Program-made: the position numbers and the translations under genes
NCBI RefSeq assembly: GCF_014534655.1
Contig: NZ_JACVVD010000003.1
Location: 186,001 to 250,000 of the forward strand
Direction of reading: 5' to 3'
Length of the DNA: 64,000 nt
Origin: Paenibacillus sedimenti
GTDB taxonomy: Bacteria > Bacillota > Bacilli > Paenibacillales > NBRC-103111
The notes under the pieces: generated by a model
Database searches by the model: none
What the model was told of the DNA's origin: nothing
Seen by the model: only the letters and a program-made list of their open reading frames with translations
Part shown: positions 26,409-35,282 of the stretch, piece after piece
Layout: every line of letters begins with the position of its first letter
Position numbering within the stretch: the stretch's first letter is position 1

Positions 26409-28249
26409 GCGCGAAAATCCACTCCTTTGTAGGGTTTCGGTTGATATAGCGATCGAAGATCCGCTCTGACACCATCGTTTGATCCTTGTCCTTGTTTGGG
26501 AGCATCGCTTTCTTTGATTGCCGGAAGCGTCGGATAAGGGGAACATTTTAAGGAAAAGAATTGGTAGCCCGCATTATTCATGGCTGCTGTAATTTCTTCT
26601 CTGGAATTTTCCATTAATAGCGCTACGGCAGGATGGTCATTATGAATATTCAGACTTACTATTTTGTTGACCACATGTACATCAACTAATGTATTCCCCA
26701 TCGATTTCATTTGCAGGTCAAACAGGAGCCGACAATTGCTTGCATCCACTTCCCCTCGCTTTCCTTTTTGCGACTGAATGTGAACTGCCGCAGATTGCTG
26801 ACCTGTTCCGTCCATAAACGGGATGAACAGAGTAATATGGGCGAACATAGAGCTTTTATCTCCAGTCAGCATGAGCTGCTGACCTGTAATCTGGTGGATC
26901 GCTTGCTGCGCCGCCTCTTTGAGCGGCGCCGGCGTATCGTCAGAGGCTGCCAGCTGCAGCAGCAGACTCTTCAGGTTGTCGGCTGCAGGCTTGGCAGCGT
27001 CGTCCTGCGCGTCGGTTTGGACGATCGCGCTTTGCAGCAGATCGTCTGCTCCAGCCCGTGGGCGCAGCGGCGCTTCCATACGCTCATCCAGCCTCGCTAC
27101 ATGAGCCTCATGCTCTACACCCACGGCTTTGAGCATCTTGCTGATCCAGTTTGGCTCCGGATCAGCCGCTTCGATCGGCTCAGTGCTACGCATCTGAGCT
27201 TGCTGCGTCTCCGCCGCCTTCGGCTTCGCCGGCGGCGGCTCGGGTGCGGGCGAACCCGCCTCGGGCGGTTCGCCTTGGATAGAAGGCTCAGCGCTGCGCG
27301 CCTGAGCCAGGAGCGGCTCGGCCGCCACCGCAGGGCGGGCGGCCGCTTGCGGCGCCGCCGGGCCGGCGGCAGTCCCCTCCGCATGCGAAGCAGCGGAGGC
27401 TGGGCTTGCAAAGCCTGCTGGCGAAGCAGCAGGCGCAGTCGGGGCAGCGGGCGCAGCCTCGCTGCCTGTGGATACCGGCGGCGCCCCTGCGGGAGCCGCC
27501 GCAGCAATGCCGCCTGCCTGCGGAGCAGCAGGCGCTGGCCCAGGCGCGGCCGGCGCCTCGGGCGGCCGCGAAAATCCTGCAGCTGCGGCGGAAGCCCGCA
27601 GCTCCTTCAATAGCGATACCACCTGCTTGGCGGTATCGGCAGCGGGATGTGCCGGTTGCTCCTTAAGCAGCGCTGATGCCTGCTGCTCCAGCCGCTCCAG
27701 CACTTGTCCGACAGCAGGCCCTGTTGTTGCCTGCCGCATTGCAGCTATAGCCTCCTGCGTTAGCGGCAAGCCCTTTTTAACCACAAGAGCAGCCGCTTGC
27801 AACCATTCATCCTTGTGAACGCCCTCAGGAACGTTACCAAGTAAAGCGGCAAACGATTGCACCGTTTCCTTTGTCAACGGAACACCTTCGCGCTGCATGG
27901 TCTGAACCATCTGACGATTACTTGCATTGTCTTTTAACGAGAACGCCTTGAGAAGCTCAGTAAGCGAATCATCCGCAATCTGAACATCGGAAGATTCGAG
28001 CGGTTTGAGCATGATCTGACCGCCGCTGGACTCAGGCTGAACTTGAAGCATGGTCACATCCCCTTGCTTCAGCGGGGTCTCCAGCTTGGCGCGCACCTGA
28101 ACGCCGCCTATATTCAATAACGCATCTTGGTCGCTTAACAACTGAAGAACGACGCCTTTCACGATTTGTCCAACTTTGAGCTCTAATACTTTGGTATCAG
28201 CCGCTGTTAAATCTCCGACCAAACTGCGTATAAGTCCGCTAATATTCAT
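26405..28249 (-). CDS. ylqG: FliK-like protein with a long Ala/Pro-rich central region (YlqG type)
   Basis: 614 residues. The N-terminal part (about 1-210) is ordinary in composition. A central Ala/Pro-rich, low-complexity stretch (about 215-370) has very high GC. The C-terminal part (about 470-560, DASNCRLLFDLQMKSMGNTL, VDVHVVNKIVSLNIHN) resembles the Flg_hook domain of FliK. Function is unproven; the pairing with an FlhB-like C domain suggests interaction of the FliK-FlhB kind outside the main flagellar operon. A 300-codon opposite-strand frame across the GC-rich part is a composition artefact. Confidence 0.8.
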   Translation of the reverse strand: MNISGLIRSLVGDLTAADTKVLELKVGQIVKGVVLQLLSDQDALLNIGGVQVRAKLETPLKQGDVTMLQVQPESSGGQIMLKPLESSDVQIADDSLTELLKAFSLKDNASNRQMVQTMQREGVPLTKETVQSFAALLGNVPEGVHKDEWLQAAALVVKKGLPLTQEAIAAMRQATTGPAVGQVLERLEQQASALLKEQPAHPAADTAKQVVSLLKELRASAAAAGFSRPPEAPAAPGPAPAAPQAGGIAAAAPAGAPPVSTGSEAAPAAPTAPAASPAGFASPASAASHAEGTAAGPAAPQAAARPAVAAEPLLAQARSAEPSIQGEPPEAGSPAPEPPPAKPKAAETQQAQMRSTEPIEAADPEPNWISKMLKAVGVEHEAHVARLDERMEAPLRPRAGADDLLQSAIVQTDAQDDAAKPAADNLKSLLLQLAASDDTPAPLKEAAQQAIHQITGQQLMLTGDKSSMFAHITLFIPFMDGTGQQSAAVHIQSQKGKRGEVDASNCRLLFDLQMKSMGNTLVDVHVVNKIVSLNIHNDHPAVALLMENSREEITAAMNNAGYQFFSLKCSPYPTLPAIKESDAPKQGQGSNDGVRADLRSLYQPKPYKGVDFRA

Positions 28250-28305
28250 GCCGATTCACCTCAAGTCAACGTTATGTATAATATCGGCATTGTTCAGCAT
28301 TTTCT

Positions 28306-28956
28306 TTACATATCCGCAAATAATGCCAGTTCCATCTGCTCAGCCTGCTGCCCGGTAAGCTCCCCTTGAGCCATGATTTTCCGAATAAATAATTTGCGGT
28401 GCAACGGTGTTGGACCGTATCGCAGAAGCATTTCTCTATGGTGTTTTGTCGCATATCCTTTATGTACAGCAATTCCATACTCTGGGTACTGCTCATCCCA
28501 GTCCATGCACATCCGGTCTCTTGTTACTTTCGCAATAATGGAAGCCGCAGCAATGGATTGACTAAGGGCATCTCCGTGAATAATAGCCTCTTGCTCCATA
28601 TCCACATCAACAAGCTCAGCATCCACGAGCAAAAAGTCCGGTATGACTTGAAGCTGTTCCACAGCTTGTTTCATGGCCAATCTGGCAGCCTGCTTAATAT
28701 TAATCGCCTCGATCGTAACTACATCAACAATGCCTATTCCAATAGCTATCGCTTCGTTCATGATCTGCTCGTAAAGCGCATCCCGCTTCTTTTCGGACAG
28801 CTTTTTGGAATCGTTAACCTCTTCCAGCACGAACCCTGCAGGCAATATCACAGCTGCGGCCACGACATCCCCGAACAAGCATCCTCTGCCGACCTCATCA
28901 ATACCTGCAATATGGACAAGGCCCTGTTCCCAAAGACGTTTTTCAAACTCCAGCAA
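28306..28956 (-). CDS. rnhB: Ribonuclease HII
   Basis: Removes ribonucleotides from DNA and RNA primers. 216 residues. The catalytic carboxylates lie in AGIDEVGRG (about 18-26), DAELVDVD and the MDWDEQYPEYG region, with SIAAASIIAKVTRDR. The usual GRGPLAGPVV is GRGCLFGDVV here. The start is TTG at 28956 with AAAGGGG upstream. Confidence 0.93.
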   Translation of the reverse strand: MLEFEKRLWEQGLVHIAGIDEVGRGCLFGDVVAAAVILPAGFVLEEVNDSKKLSEKKRDALYEQIMNEAIAIGIGIVDVVTIEAINIKQAARLAMKQAVEQLQVIPDFLLVDAELVDVDMEQEAIIHGDALSQSIAAASIIAKVTRDRMCMDWDEQYPEYGIAVHKGYATKHHREMLLRYGPTPLHRKLFIRKIMAQGELTGQQAEQMELALFADM

Positions 28957-29186
28957 TGGCTTTCGCCCCTTTCCATCTCTTCATTATAAAGGAAGACGGC
29001 TACAGCGAGCCATACCAAAAATTTCTGTACGACAAGACCAATTACTGGGAGCGTGCTGCACTTTTCAAACATTAGCTTGAAATTCTGGAGCTAATTTCGA
29101 ACTCGAACCCCGAAAATCCAACTTAATCCCCTTGAAACCAGCGAATTAGAGGGAGCTTTTCCCTTTATACTTGGTTACATCCAACT

Positions 29187-29238
29187 AAAAAAGACCGCGC
29201 ACATAACAGCCTAAACGGCTGCTACGTAACGTGGTCTT
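29187..29238 (-). terminator. Terminator after rbgA
   Basis: On the minus strand AAGACCACGTTACGTAGC and its partner GCGCGGTCTT form a long imperfect hairpin around CAGCC/GGCTG, followed by a T-run. It separates rbgA from rnhB. The rest of the 294-base gap to rnhB shows nothing I can name. Confidence 0.85.
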
Positions 29239-29250
29239 GTCTCAATTTCC

Positions 29251-30120
29251 TTAAAATTCAGCCGGCGTTTCCAAGCTGATACGCCCCATCTTGCCCGCTC
29301 TAAGATCGCGGATGATGATCAGCGAGGCTTTATCCAAATCCACCTTGCCTCCGCTAACGATGGCTCCGCGCTTGCGTCCGACCGCTTCCATCACCTTTAC
29401 CACTTCATTCGGATCGTCCAAATCTTCCGGAAGCTCCTCGATACCAAAACGCTCCTTCAGCCCAGCCGCATAATGGCGAACCATATACTTGATCACAAAA
29501 AATGCGATGTCATCCATATGGAGCAGCTCTTCTTTGATCGCACCTGTTGCCGCGAGTCTCAGACCGACCATCTGGTCTTCGAATTTCGGCCAAAGAATAC
29601 CGGGCGTATCCAGCAAATCCATCTCGGTTCCGACTTTAATCCATTGCTGTCCCTTTGTTACACCTGGCTTATCGCCCGTTGCGGCGATTTTTTTGCCGGC
29701 CAGTTGGTTAATCAGCGTCGATTTGCCGACGTTCGGAATCCCTACAATCAAGGCTCTGACCGCGCGCGGATTAATCCCTTTACGAAGTTGGCTCTCGATT
29801 TTGTGCGCCCATAACGCCTTGGCTCTCGGTAAAATTTCTTTCACCTGCGTACCTGAGGCAGCATCGATCGGCAGTGCTTGAAGGCCTTGATCGGCAAAAT
29901 AACGCACCCATTCCGCCGTTACCCCGGGATCAGCCAGATCGTGCTTATTCAGCAGCACCATTCTAGGCTTACCCTTTAATATTTCATCTACCATCGGGTT
30001 CCGGCTGGAGAGCGGAATGCGGGCATCCAGAAGCTCAATGACGACATCAATCAGCTTAAGCTTGTCTTCAATCTGTCTTCGAGCTTTGGTCATGTGGCCG
30101 GGGAACCATTGAATGGTCAT
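29251..30120 (-). CDS. rbgA: Ribosome biogenesis GTPase RbgA (YlqF)
   Basis: Circularly permuted GTPase needed for late 50S subunit assembly. 289 residues, with the G motifs in permuted order: G4 LLNKHDLAD (about 58-66), G1 [12 protein letters not shown] (about 127-138), and G3 [11 protein letters not shown]-terminal helical domain binds rRNA. The N-terminal [17 protein letters not shown] is diagnostic. GAGGTG lies before the ATG. It follows lepB by 21 bases. Confidence 0.97.
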   Translation of the reverse strand: MTIQWFPGHMTKARRQIEDKLKLIDVVIELLDARIPLSSRNPMVDEILKGKPRMVLLNKHDLADPGVTAEWVRYFADQGLQALPIDAASGTQVKEILPRAKALWAHKIESQLRKGINPRAVRALIVGIPNVGKSTLINQLAGKKIAATGDKPGVTKGQQWIKVGTEMDLLDTPGILWPKFEDQMVGLRLAATGAIKEELLHMDDIAFFVIKYMVRHYAAGLKERFGIEELPEDLDDPNEVVKVMEAVGRKRGAIVSGGKVDLDKASLIIIRDLRAGKMGRISLETPAEF

Positions 30121-30141
30121 AATTTCACCTCAAAAATCTCT

Positions 30142-30768
30142 CTATAAATGTATAAAACTGATTCGGTTCAAGGGCCAGAAAATCACTTCTGCGCGACCGA
30201 CAACTTTATCATACGGCACAAATCCTACGCGTTGATCCCGGCTGTCTTTACTGTTCGAGCGGTTGTCGCCCATAGCAAAGATTTCGTTATCCGGAACTTT
30301 AGTTTCTTTAAAATTAGCTAATCTGTTGTAGGCATGACCTTCGTTCACTGCTTGCTCAATAGCTTCCTTAATGTAAGGCTCATCTATTTGCTGACCGTTG
30401 ATAAACACCTTATCGCCTTCCACTTTTACAGTCTCACCAGGAAGAGCAATAACGCGCTTGATATAGTCTTTACCTTCTGGAGCATGAAATACAATAACTT
30501 CACCGCGCTTCGGCGCTCGGACATCATAAAGTATTTTGTTCACGATCAACCGTTCACCCGTAATAAAATTTGGACGCATCGAGTCGCCATCCACGATAAA
30601 TGGCGAAAACAGGAACCAGCGAATGATAATGACTAGTACGCCTGCTATAACTAGCGCTTTAATCCATTCCCATGTTTCGCTTTTGGCCGTTTTGGCGGGA
30701 GCAGCGGCGGCTCCATGGTTAGTTGATGCGGGTTCTATGTAAGGCTGCTCTTGGTTTTTCTGTTCCAT
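30142..30768 (-). CDS. lepB: Type I signal peptidase
   Basis: Membrane-anchored peptidase that cleaves Sec signal peptides. 208 residues: a short cytoplasmic N-terminus, one transmembrane helix (about 35-58, ALVIAGVLVIIIRWFLF), catalytic Ser in VDGDSMRPNF (about 64) and Lys in YIKRVIALPGE (about 105), and the conserved box FAMGDNRSNSKDSR near the C-terminus. A GTG codon precedes the chosen ATG. It lies between rplS and rbgA as in Bacillus (sip genes). Confidence 0.96.
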   Translation of the reverse strand: MEQKNQEQPYIEPASTNHGAAAAPAKTAKSETWEWIKALVIAGVLVIIIRWFLFSPFIVDGDSMRPNFITGERLIVNKILYDVRAPKRGEVIVFHAPEGKDYIKRVIALPGETVKVEGDKVFINGQQIDEPYIKEAIEQAVNEGHAYNRLANFKETKVPDNEIFAMGDNRSNSKDSRDQRVGFVPYDKVVGRAEVIFWPLNRISFIHL

Positions 30769-30826
30769 CACTGATTGCCTCTTTTCCAGTTTTGGTTATA
30801 TGTACACTGCTTTGAATGCCTATAGA

Positions 30827-30860
30827 AACGAAAAGGAGACTTGCCTAAACAAGCCCCCCG
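30827..30860 (-). terminator. Terminator after rplS
   Basis: On the minus strand GGGGGGCTTG, loop TTTAGG, CAAGTCTCCT, then TTTTCGTTT. The ten-pair stem includes three G-U pairs. It lies just past the rplS stop. Confidence 0.75.
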
Positions 30861-30865
30861 GTTTC

Positions 30866-31207
30866 TTATCGAATTTCTTTAATTCTTGCTGCTTTACCGC
30901 GAAGACCACGCAGATAGTAGAGTTTCGCACGACGAACTTTACCACGGCGAGCCACTTCAATCTTGTCGATCCGCGGAGAATGGAATGGGAATGTTCTCTC
31001 CACACCAACACCGTAAGAAATTTTACGAACGGTAAACGTTTCGCTAATTCCACCGCCGCGGCGTTTGATTACAACACCTTCGAACAGCTGAATACGCTCA
31101 CGGGAACCCTCGATAACTTTTACGTGTACTTTCAGTGTGTCGCCTGGACGGAAATTAGGGATATCCGTACGCAGTTGTTCCTTCGTAATCTCTTGAATCA
31201 GATTCAT
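30866..31207 (-). CDS. rplS: 50S ribosomal protein L19
   Basis: 113-residue ribosomal protein at the 30S-50S interface. Conserved features are [26 protein letters not shown] strands (about 20-42), [21 protein letters not shown], and the C-terminal [20 protein letters not shown] precedes the ATG. A clear promoter and a structured leader lie upstream (31208-31351), separating it from trmD. Confidence 0.98.
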   Translation of the reverse strand: MNLIQEITKEQLRTDIPNFRPGDTLKVHVKVIEGSRERIQLFEGVVIKRRGGGISETFTVRKISYGVGVERTFPFHSPRIDKIEVARRGKVRRAKLYYLRGLRGKAARIKEIR

Positions 31208-31320
31208 AGTTGACTTCCTCCTTCCACACAGGTGTTCATTCCGCTTATCTGCGATGCTATAACGAAGCTGTTACGCGTAGAGGACCACCAGACTCAAACA
31301 ATAAAAATTCACAACAGAAT
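31208..31320 (-). promoter_or_regulatory. rplS leader, probable L19 autoregulatory RNA
   Basis: The untranslated leader between the promoter and rplS can form a hairpin GTAAC-AGCTTC-GTTAT inside a longer paired region (GGTGGTCCTC ... GGAATGAACACC). Firmicutes are known to have an L19 leader RNA before rplS; position and length fit. I recognise the type by context, not by a full model match. Confidence 0.5.
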
Positions 31321-31322
31321 CT

Positions 31323-31351
31323 ATATTACCACAGAGGAAATAGAAATTCAA
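31323..31351 (-). promoter_or_regulatory. Sigma-A promoter of rplS
   Basis: On the minus strand TTGAAT (31346-31351), a 17-base spacer and TAATAT (31323-31328). It lies about 115 bases before rplS, between trmD and rplS. Confidence 0.75.
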
Positions 31352-31370
31352 TAGAGAAGTTTTCGGGGGG

Positions 31371-32144
31371 CTACTCCTGCTTCTGGCGTTTCCATTCCTC
31401 CAGCCATGCTTGTTCCTTCTTGGATAATTCCCGACCTTCGAGCAAGTCAGGACGTCGCTCCAACGTTCGATACAGCGATTGCTGCAAACGCCAATTCTTC
31501 ACGTTTTCGTGATGACCCGAAAGCAGAATTTCCGGCACTTCCCAATCCCTGAATTTAACAGGTCTCGTGTAATGCGGGTATTCCAGCAATCCTGTGCTGA
31601 ATGAATCCGTAACGGCTGACATCTCATTGCCCAGCACCCCTGGCAGAAGCCTTACTACGCTGTCTATAACGACCATAGCGGGCAGTTCCCCGCCGGTTAA
31701 TACATAATCCCCTACCGACAGCTCGTCCGTCACCAGGTACTGCCTAATGCGCTCATCGTACCCTTCATAATGGCCGCATATAAAAACAAGATGCTGCTCG
31801 GCAGAAAGTTCCTCAGCTTTACTTTGCGTAAATGTTTCGCCTTGCGGGCACATCAGGATCACTCTAGGCTTCACAGCTGCTGTCGGTTCATCATCAGAAG
31901 ATCGAGAAGTTCGATGAACGGGTAAATCCTCTACAGCGGCAAAGATCGGCTCCGGCTTGAGCACCATCCCGCCGCCACCGCCATAGGGGTAGTCATCCAC
32001 CGTGTTGTGCTTATTGTTCGAATACTCGCGAAAATTGACCGTGTTCAGAGAGACAATTCCTTTATCTCTAGCTTTTCCTAAAATGCTGGAAGAAAATACG
32101 CCATCGAACATTTCCGGAAAAAGAGTCAACACATCGATTCTCAT
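31371..32144 (-). CDS. trmD: tRNA (guanine-N1)-methyltransferase TrmD
   Basis: Makes m1G37 in tRNAs to prevent frameshifting. 257 residues of the SPOUT class; the trefoil knot includes [23 protein letters not shown] and the SAM loop [17 protein letters not shown]. Compared with the usual 240-245 residues there is an extra charged stretch at about 76-92 ([19 protein letters not shown]). The start overlaps the rimM stop (ATGA). Confidence 0.97.
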   Translation of the reverse strand: MRIDVLTLFPEMFDGVFSSSILGKARDKGIVSLNTVNFREYSNNKHNTVDDYPYGGGGGMVLKPEPIFAAVEDLPVHRTSRSSDDEPTAAVKPRVILMCPQGETFTQSKAEELSAEQHLVFICGHYEGYDERIRQYLVTDELSVGDYVLTGGELPAMVVIDSVVRLLPGVLGNEMSAVTDSFSTGLLEYPHYTRPVKFRDWEVPEILLSGHHENVKNWRLQQSLYRTLERRPDLLEGRELSKKEQAWLEEWKRQKQE

Positions 32145-32656
32145 TCCAGCAGCCCTTCCATCAGATGAATGCGAATCGTCTTATTCACTACGTCCACGTT
32201 CAATACAACATCGTCGATAACAGGCAGCAGCAGTTGTTTGCCTTTCGGCAAAGAAACCACCCATACATCGTTAGCTCCAGGTGTCAGTACTTCCGTAACC
32301 TCCCCTAACTCCTCGCCTTCTTCCGTCACCACTTTGCAGCCAATGATTTCGTGATAGTAGTATTCTCCCTCTTCCAAAGCTTGCTGGTATTTCCCTTCGA
32401 CTTTAAGCAGGGAGCCTTTGAACTTCTCAACTTCATTGATATTGGCGAATTGTGCGAACTGCACGATGTACATGTTTTTATGTAAGCGGGAGGCTTGCAC
32501 CGTCACCGGCGTTTGCTTATTTTGAGGGTCGACAATGACCAATTCACTGCCTTTTTCAAAGCGCTCGGGAAAATCCGTTTCCGAAACGATTTTCAACTCG
32601 CCGCGAACACCATGGGTGTTAACGATTTTACCTATCGTAAAAAGCTTCTCACTCAT
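32141..32656 (-). CDS. rimM: Ribosome maturation factor RimM
   Basis: Assists 30S head maturation near S19. 171 residues: an N-terminal RimM barrel ([18 protein letters not shown], about 6-23) and a C-terminal PRC-barrel domain with [28 protein letters not shown] lies upstream. It is followed by trmD with an ATGA overlap, the classic pair. Confidence 0.96.
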   Translation of the reverse strand: MSEKLFTIGKIVNTHGVRGELKIVSETDFPERFEKGSELVIVDPQNKQTPVTVQASRLHKNMYIVQFAQFANINEVEKFKGSLLKVEGKYQQALEEGEYYYHEIIGCKVVTEEGEELGEVTEVLTPGANDVWVVSLPKGKQLLLPVIDDVVLNVDVVNKTIRIHLMEGLLE

Positions 32657-32710
32657 ACTTCGTATGCGACCTCCACAAATTAATCCCAGCGTATCCCCGG
32701 TTAGTAATAC

Positions 32711-32741
32711 AAGAAAAAGGTTAGGAACGTTCTCCTAACCC
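32711..32741 (-). terminator. Terminator after khpA
   Basis: On the minus strand GGTTAGGA, loop, TCCTAACC and then TTTTTCTTG. It ends the ffh-rpsP-khpA transcript before rimM. Confidence 0.85.
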
Positions 32742-32748
32742 CTCTCCC

Positions 32749-32979
32749 CTATGAGACAATCTCAACAGCTACACGTTTGGTTTCTTTCACTGCTGCGGAC
32801 GTGACTACCGTGCGGAGCGACTTCGCAATCTTGCCCTGCTTGCCGATCACTTTCCCGACATCGTCGGGGTGAACGGAAAGCCTGTACTCAATCTTGTCGT
32901 CCTTCTCCACAACCGTAACACGCACTTCTTCCGGATGATCAACAAGAGCCTTAGCAATAACCGTGATAAGATCCTTCAT
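32749..32979 (-). CDS. khpA: KH-domain RNA-binding protein KhpA (YlqC)
   Basis: Small RNA-binding protein of 76 residues with a single KH domain; the GxxG loop is in VIGKQGKIAKSLRTVV (about 43-58). In other Firmicutes KhpA partners with KhpB and affects cell length and small-RNA binding. The start at 32979 (MKDLITVIAKAL) follows GGAGGGA by seven bases, ruling out the Met two codons earlier. It lies between rpsP and rimM as usual; the B. subtilis gene ylqD that should follow is absent. Confidence 0.93.
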   Translation of the reverse strand: MKDLITVIAKALVDHPEEVRVTVVEKDDKIEYRLSVHPDDVGKVIGKQGKIAKSLRTVVTSAAVKETKRVAVEIVS

Positions 32980-33005
32980 GAACATTCCCTCCGAAAGTTA
33001 ACAGA

Positions 33006-33278
33006 TTACTTCTGTTGTTTCAGCTCGTGAAATTTAGTCATCAGACCTGCTTTGCTGAACAGACTGCGAACTGTATCGGATGGTTGCGCACCAGTTTGAA
33101 GCCATTTCAGAGCTTTCTCTTCATCAAGAGTTACAGCTGCCGGTTGAGCTACTGGATTGTAAGTACCGATTTCTTCGATAAAACGACCATCACGCGGGGA
33201 ACGGGAATCCGATACCACCACACGGTAAAAAGGAGCTTTGTGAGCGCCCATACGTTTAAGACGAATACGTACTGCCAT
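33006..33278 (-). CDS. rpsP: 30S ribosomal protein S16
   Basis: 90-residue small-subunit protein. [20 protein letters not shown] and [22 protein letters not shown] are diagnostic. GGAGGTG lies eight bases before the ATG. It follows ffh in the same transcript. Confidence 0.98.
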   Translation of the reverse strand: MAVRIRLKRMGAHKAPFYRVVVSDSRSPRDGRFIEEIGTYNPVAQPAAVTLDEEKALKWLQTGAQPSDTVRSLFSKAGLMTKFHELKQQK

Positions 33279-33318
33279 TATAAATCACCTCCAACATAGG
33301 ATAAAAGCTTGCTTTTAT

Positions 33319-34677
33319 TTAGAAAGGGAATTTAAACCCTTTGCCTAACTTTTTCATGCCTTTGGCACCTTTAGGTCCCATCATGCCAGAGAATTGCTTC
33401 ATCATTTTGCGCATATCCTCGAACTGCTTAATAAAACGATTGACCTCTTGTACCGAGTTGCCGCTTCCTATTGCAATCCGCTTGCGGCGGCTGGCATTAA
33501 GCAATTCCGGCTTGCGCTTTTCTTCCTTTGTCATCGACTTCACAATGGCTTCTACGCGTGCCAGCTGCTTATCGTCGACCTTCAAATCCTTCATACCCTT
33601 GATCTTGTTAGCGCCTGGGAGCATATCAAGTATCTGATCCAACGGGCCAAGTTTCTTTACCTGTTCCATTTGCTCCACAAAATCTTCGAAGGTGAATTCG
33701 GCGTTGCGCATTTTGCGCTCCATCTCTTTCGCCTTATCCATGTCGATGCCGGCTTGCGCTTTCTCAATCAGCGTAAGCATATCGCCCATGCCTAGAATCC
33801 GCGATGCCATTCGATCCGGGAAGAAAGGCTCCAGGGCATCCATCTTCTCGCCGCTAGCCGCAAACTTGATCGGACACCCCGTAACGGCTTTAACGGAAAG
33901 CGCCGCGCCACCGCGGGTATCGCCGTCAAGCTTAGTCAGGACAACGCCTGTCAGCTCAAGCTGCTGGTGGAAGCTTTCTGCTACGTTGACTGCATCTTGA
34001 CCCGTCATAGCATCCACTACGAGCAGAATTTCATCGGGCCCAACCGCAGTACGCACATTTTTCAGCTCGTCCATCAAGTTCTCGTCAATGTGCAAACGAC
34101 CGGCGGTATCGATAATGACATAGTCGTTGCCGTTATCTTTGGCATGCTGGAGACCTGCCTTCGCAATGTCAACCGGATTGACCTGATCCCCCATCGAGAA
34201 TACCGGCACTTTTAACTGCTCGCCGAGCACCTGCAGCTGCTTAATCGCAGCAGGACGGTAAATATCGCAAGCAACAAGCAGTGGCCTATGATTTTGCTTT
34301 TGCAGCAGTTTGGCCAGTTTACCGGAGGACGTCGTTTTACCGGCCCCTTGCAGACCTGCCATCATAATGACCGTCGGCGGTCGATTCGAGCGTGCCAGCT
34401 TGCTCTGCGTACCGCCCATCAGCGCGGTCAATTCTTTGTTTACGATATCGATGACGACCATACCCGGTGTAAAAGATTTCATGACTTCTTGCCCGATAGC
34501 TTGTTCTTTCACCTTGGCAATAAAGTCTTTGACTACTTTAAAGTTAACGTCCGCTTCAAGCAGCGCTAATCGAACCTCGCGAAGCGCTTCGCCTACATCT
34601 TCTTCCGACAGCTTACCTTTGCTTCTCAGCTTGCCGAATACGTTCTGCAATCGGTTTGCCAATCCTTCAAATGCCAT
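33319..34677 (-). CDS. ffh: Signal recognition particle protein Ffh
   Basis: SRP54 GTPase that targets nascent membrane proteins. 452 residues. N domain (1-90), G domain with GLQGAGKTTSSGKLAK (about 103-118), DTAGRLHID and TKLDGDTRGGA, then the Met-rich M domain (about 300-450, ending MRKMMKQFSGMMGPKGAKG) that binds the SRP RNA and signal peptides. The start MAFEGLANRLQ at 34677 has GGGGGTG upstream; a GTG at 34686 lies in that site. Repeat family A abuts this site. Confidence 0.97.
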   Translation of the reverse strand: MAFEGLANRLQNVFGKLRSKGKLSEEDVGEALREVRLALLEADVNFKVVKDFIAKVKEQAIGQEVMKSFTPGMVVIDIVNKELTALMGGTQSKLARSNRPPTVIMMAGLQGAGKTTSSGKLAKLLQKQNHRPLLVACDIYRPAAIKQLQVLGEQLKVPVFSMGDQVNPVDIAKAGLQHAKDNGNDYVIIDTAGRLHIDENLMDELKNVRTAVGPDEILLVVDAMTGQDAVNVAESFHQQLELTGVVLTKLDGDTRGGAALSVKAVTGCPIKFAASGEKMDALEPFFPDRMASRILGMGDMLTLIEKAQAGIDMDKAKEMERKMRNAEFTFEDFVEQMEQVKKLGPLDQILDMLPGANKIKGMKDLKVDDKQLARVEAIVKSMTKEEKRKPELLNASRRKRIAIGSGNSVQEVNRFIKQFEDMRKMMKQFSGMMGPKGAKGMKKLGKGFKFPF

Positions 34678-34692
34678 GCGCTTCACCCCCTT

Positions 34693-34763
34693 AGAGTTTT
34701 GCGGAGCAAAACTAACTTCGTAAGCATCCGCTAATAGTTTTCGTAGAAAACTTGCTTCCCAGC
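34693..34763. repeat. Palindromic repeat family A, two units upstream of ffh
   Basis: The first unit has arms AGTTTTGC/GCAAAACT followed by CTTCGTAAGC; the second has arms AGTTTTCG/GAAAACT followed by a degenerate TTCCCAGC. It is the same architecture as at 15418-15630. On the minus strand the unit ends CTAAGG right at the ffh ribosome binding site and begins at the end of ylxM. Confidence 0.85.
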
Positions 34764-34764
34764 A

Positions 34765-35118
34765 TCAATCGATCCCTATCATTGTATCAAAAAGCTCGCT
34801 GGTTTTCCTCTTTAGCTCCGGCTCGCATGCTTCCAGCATCTGGTCCAGCTCTTTGCGGATTATCATACGCTGTTCATGCTTATGTAAAAGCTTCAATTTA
34901 TTCTCATATTCCTGCAGCGTTTGTTCCGCTCTCTTGATATGCTCATATACCGCCTGGCGGCTAATTTCGAAATTCTCGGCTATTTCTCCGAGCGAATAAT
35001 CATCATGGAAATACAATTCAAGAAACGTTCGCTGCTTCTCGGTCAATAATGGTTCATAAAAATCAAACAGCAGGTTAATCCGATTCGTTTTCTCCAGCAT
35101 TTGATCGACAGGCACCAT
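34765..35118 (-). CDS. ylxM: YlxM family helix-turn-helix protein of the SRP operon
   Basis: 117 residues. A sigma-70 region 4-like helix-turn-helix is evident: [20 protein letters not shown] then [21 protein letters not shown] (about 25-60). Relatives lie between ftsY and ffh and are thought to bind DNA or SRP components; a direct function is not settled. The start at 35118 has GGAGGTGG upstream; the longer frame to 35199 has no site. Confidence 0.92.
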   Translation of the reverse strand: MVPVDQMLEKTNRINLLFDFYEPLLTEKQRTFLELYFHDDYSLGEIAENFEISRQAVYEHIKRAEQTLQEYENKLKLLHKHEQRMIIRKELDQMLEACEPELKRKTSELFDTMIGID

Positions 35119-35221
35119 AGCCACCTCCGTAAAGGTTGAACCCTTGACAGCAGCACAACAGAACCTATCATACTGAATTCCCGGACTAATGTCAAGCATT
35201 TGACCTTGTCACTTAAGGAAG

Positions 35222-35263
35222 AAAAAAATCCTTGCTATCCCGTTATCGGGTAACAAGGATTAT
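35222..35263 (-). terminator. Terminator after ftsY
   Basis: On the minus strand AATCCTTG-TTA-CCCG pairs with CGGG-ATAG-CAAGGATT around a short loop, followed by a run of seven T. It separates ftsY from ylxM-ffh. Confidence 0.88.
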
Positions 35264-35282
35264 GATTGGAGTTAAGAGGAAT

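Noticed and set aside
26711..27613. A 300-codon plus-strand ORF
   Set aside because: It lies antisense to the GC-rich Ala/Pro region of the FliK-like gene, and its Arg/Leu-rich composition is that of a shadow frame.
32640..32670. A remnant of repeat family A upstream of rimM (ACTTCGTATGCG)
   Set aside because: Only about 12 bases match the core and no hairpin arms are present; chance cannot be excluded.
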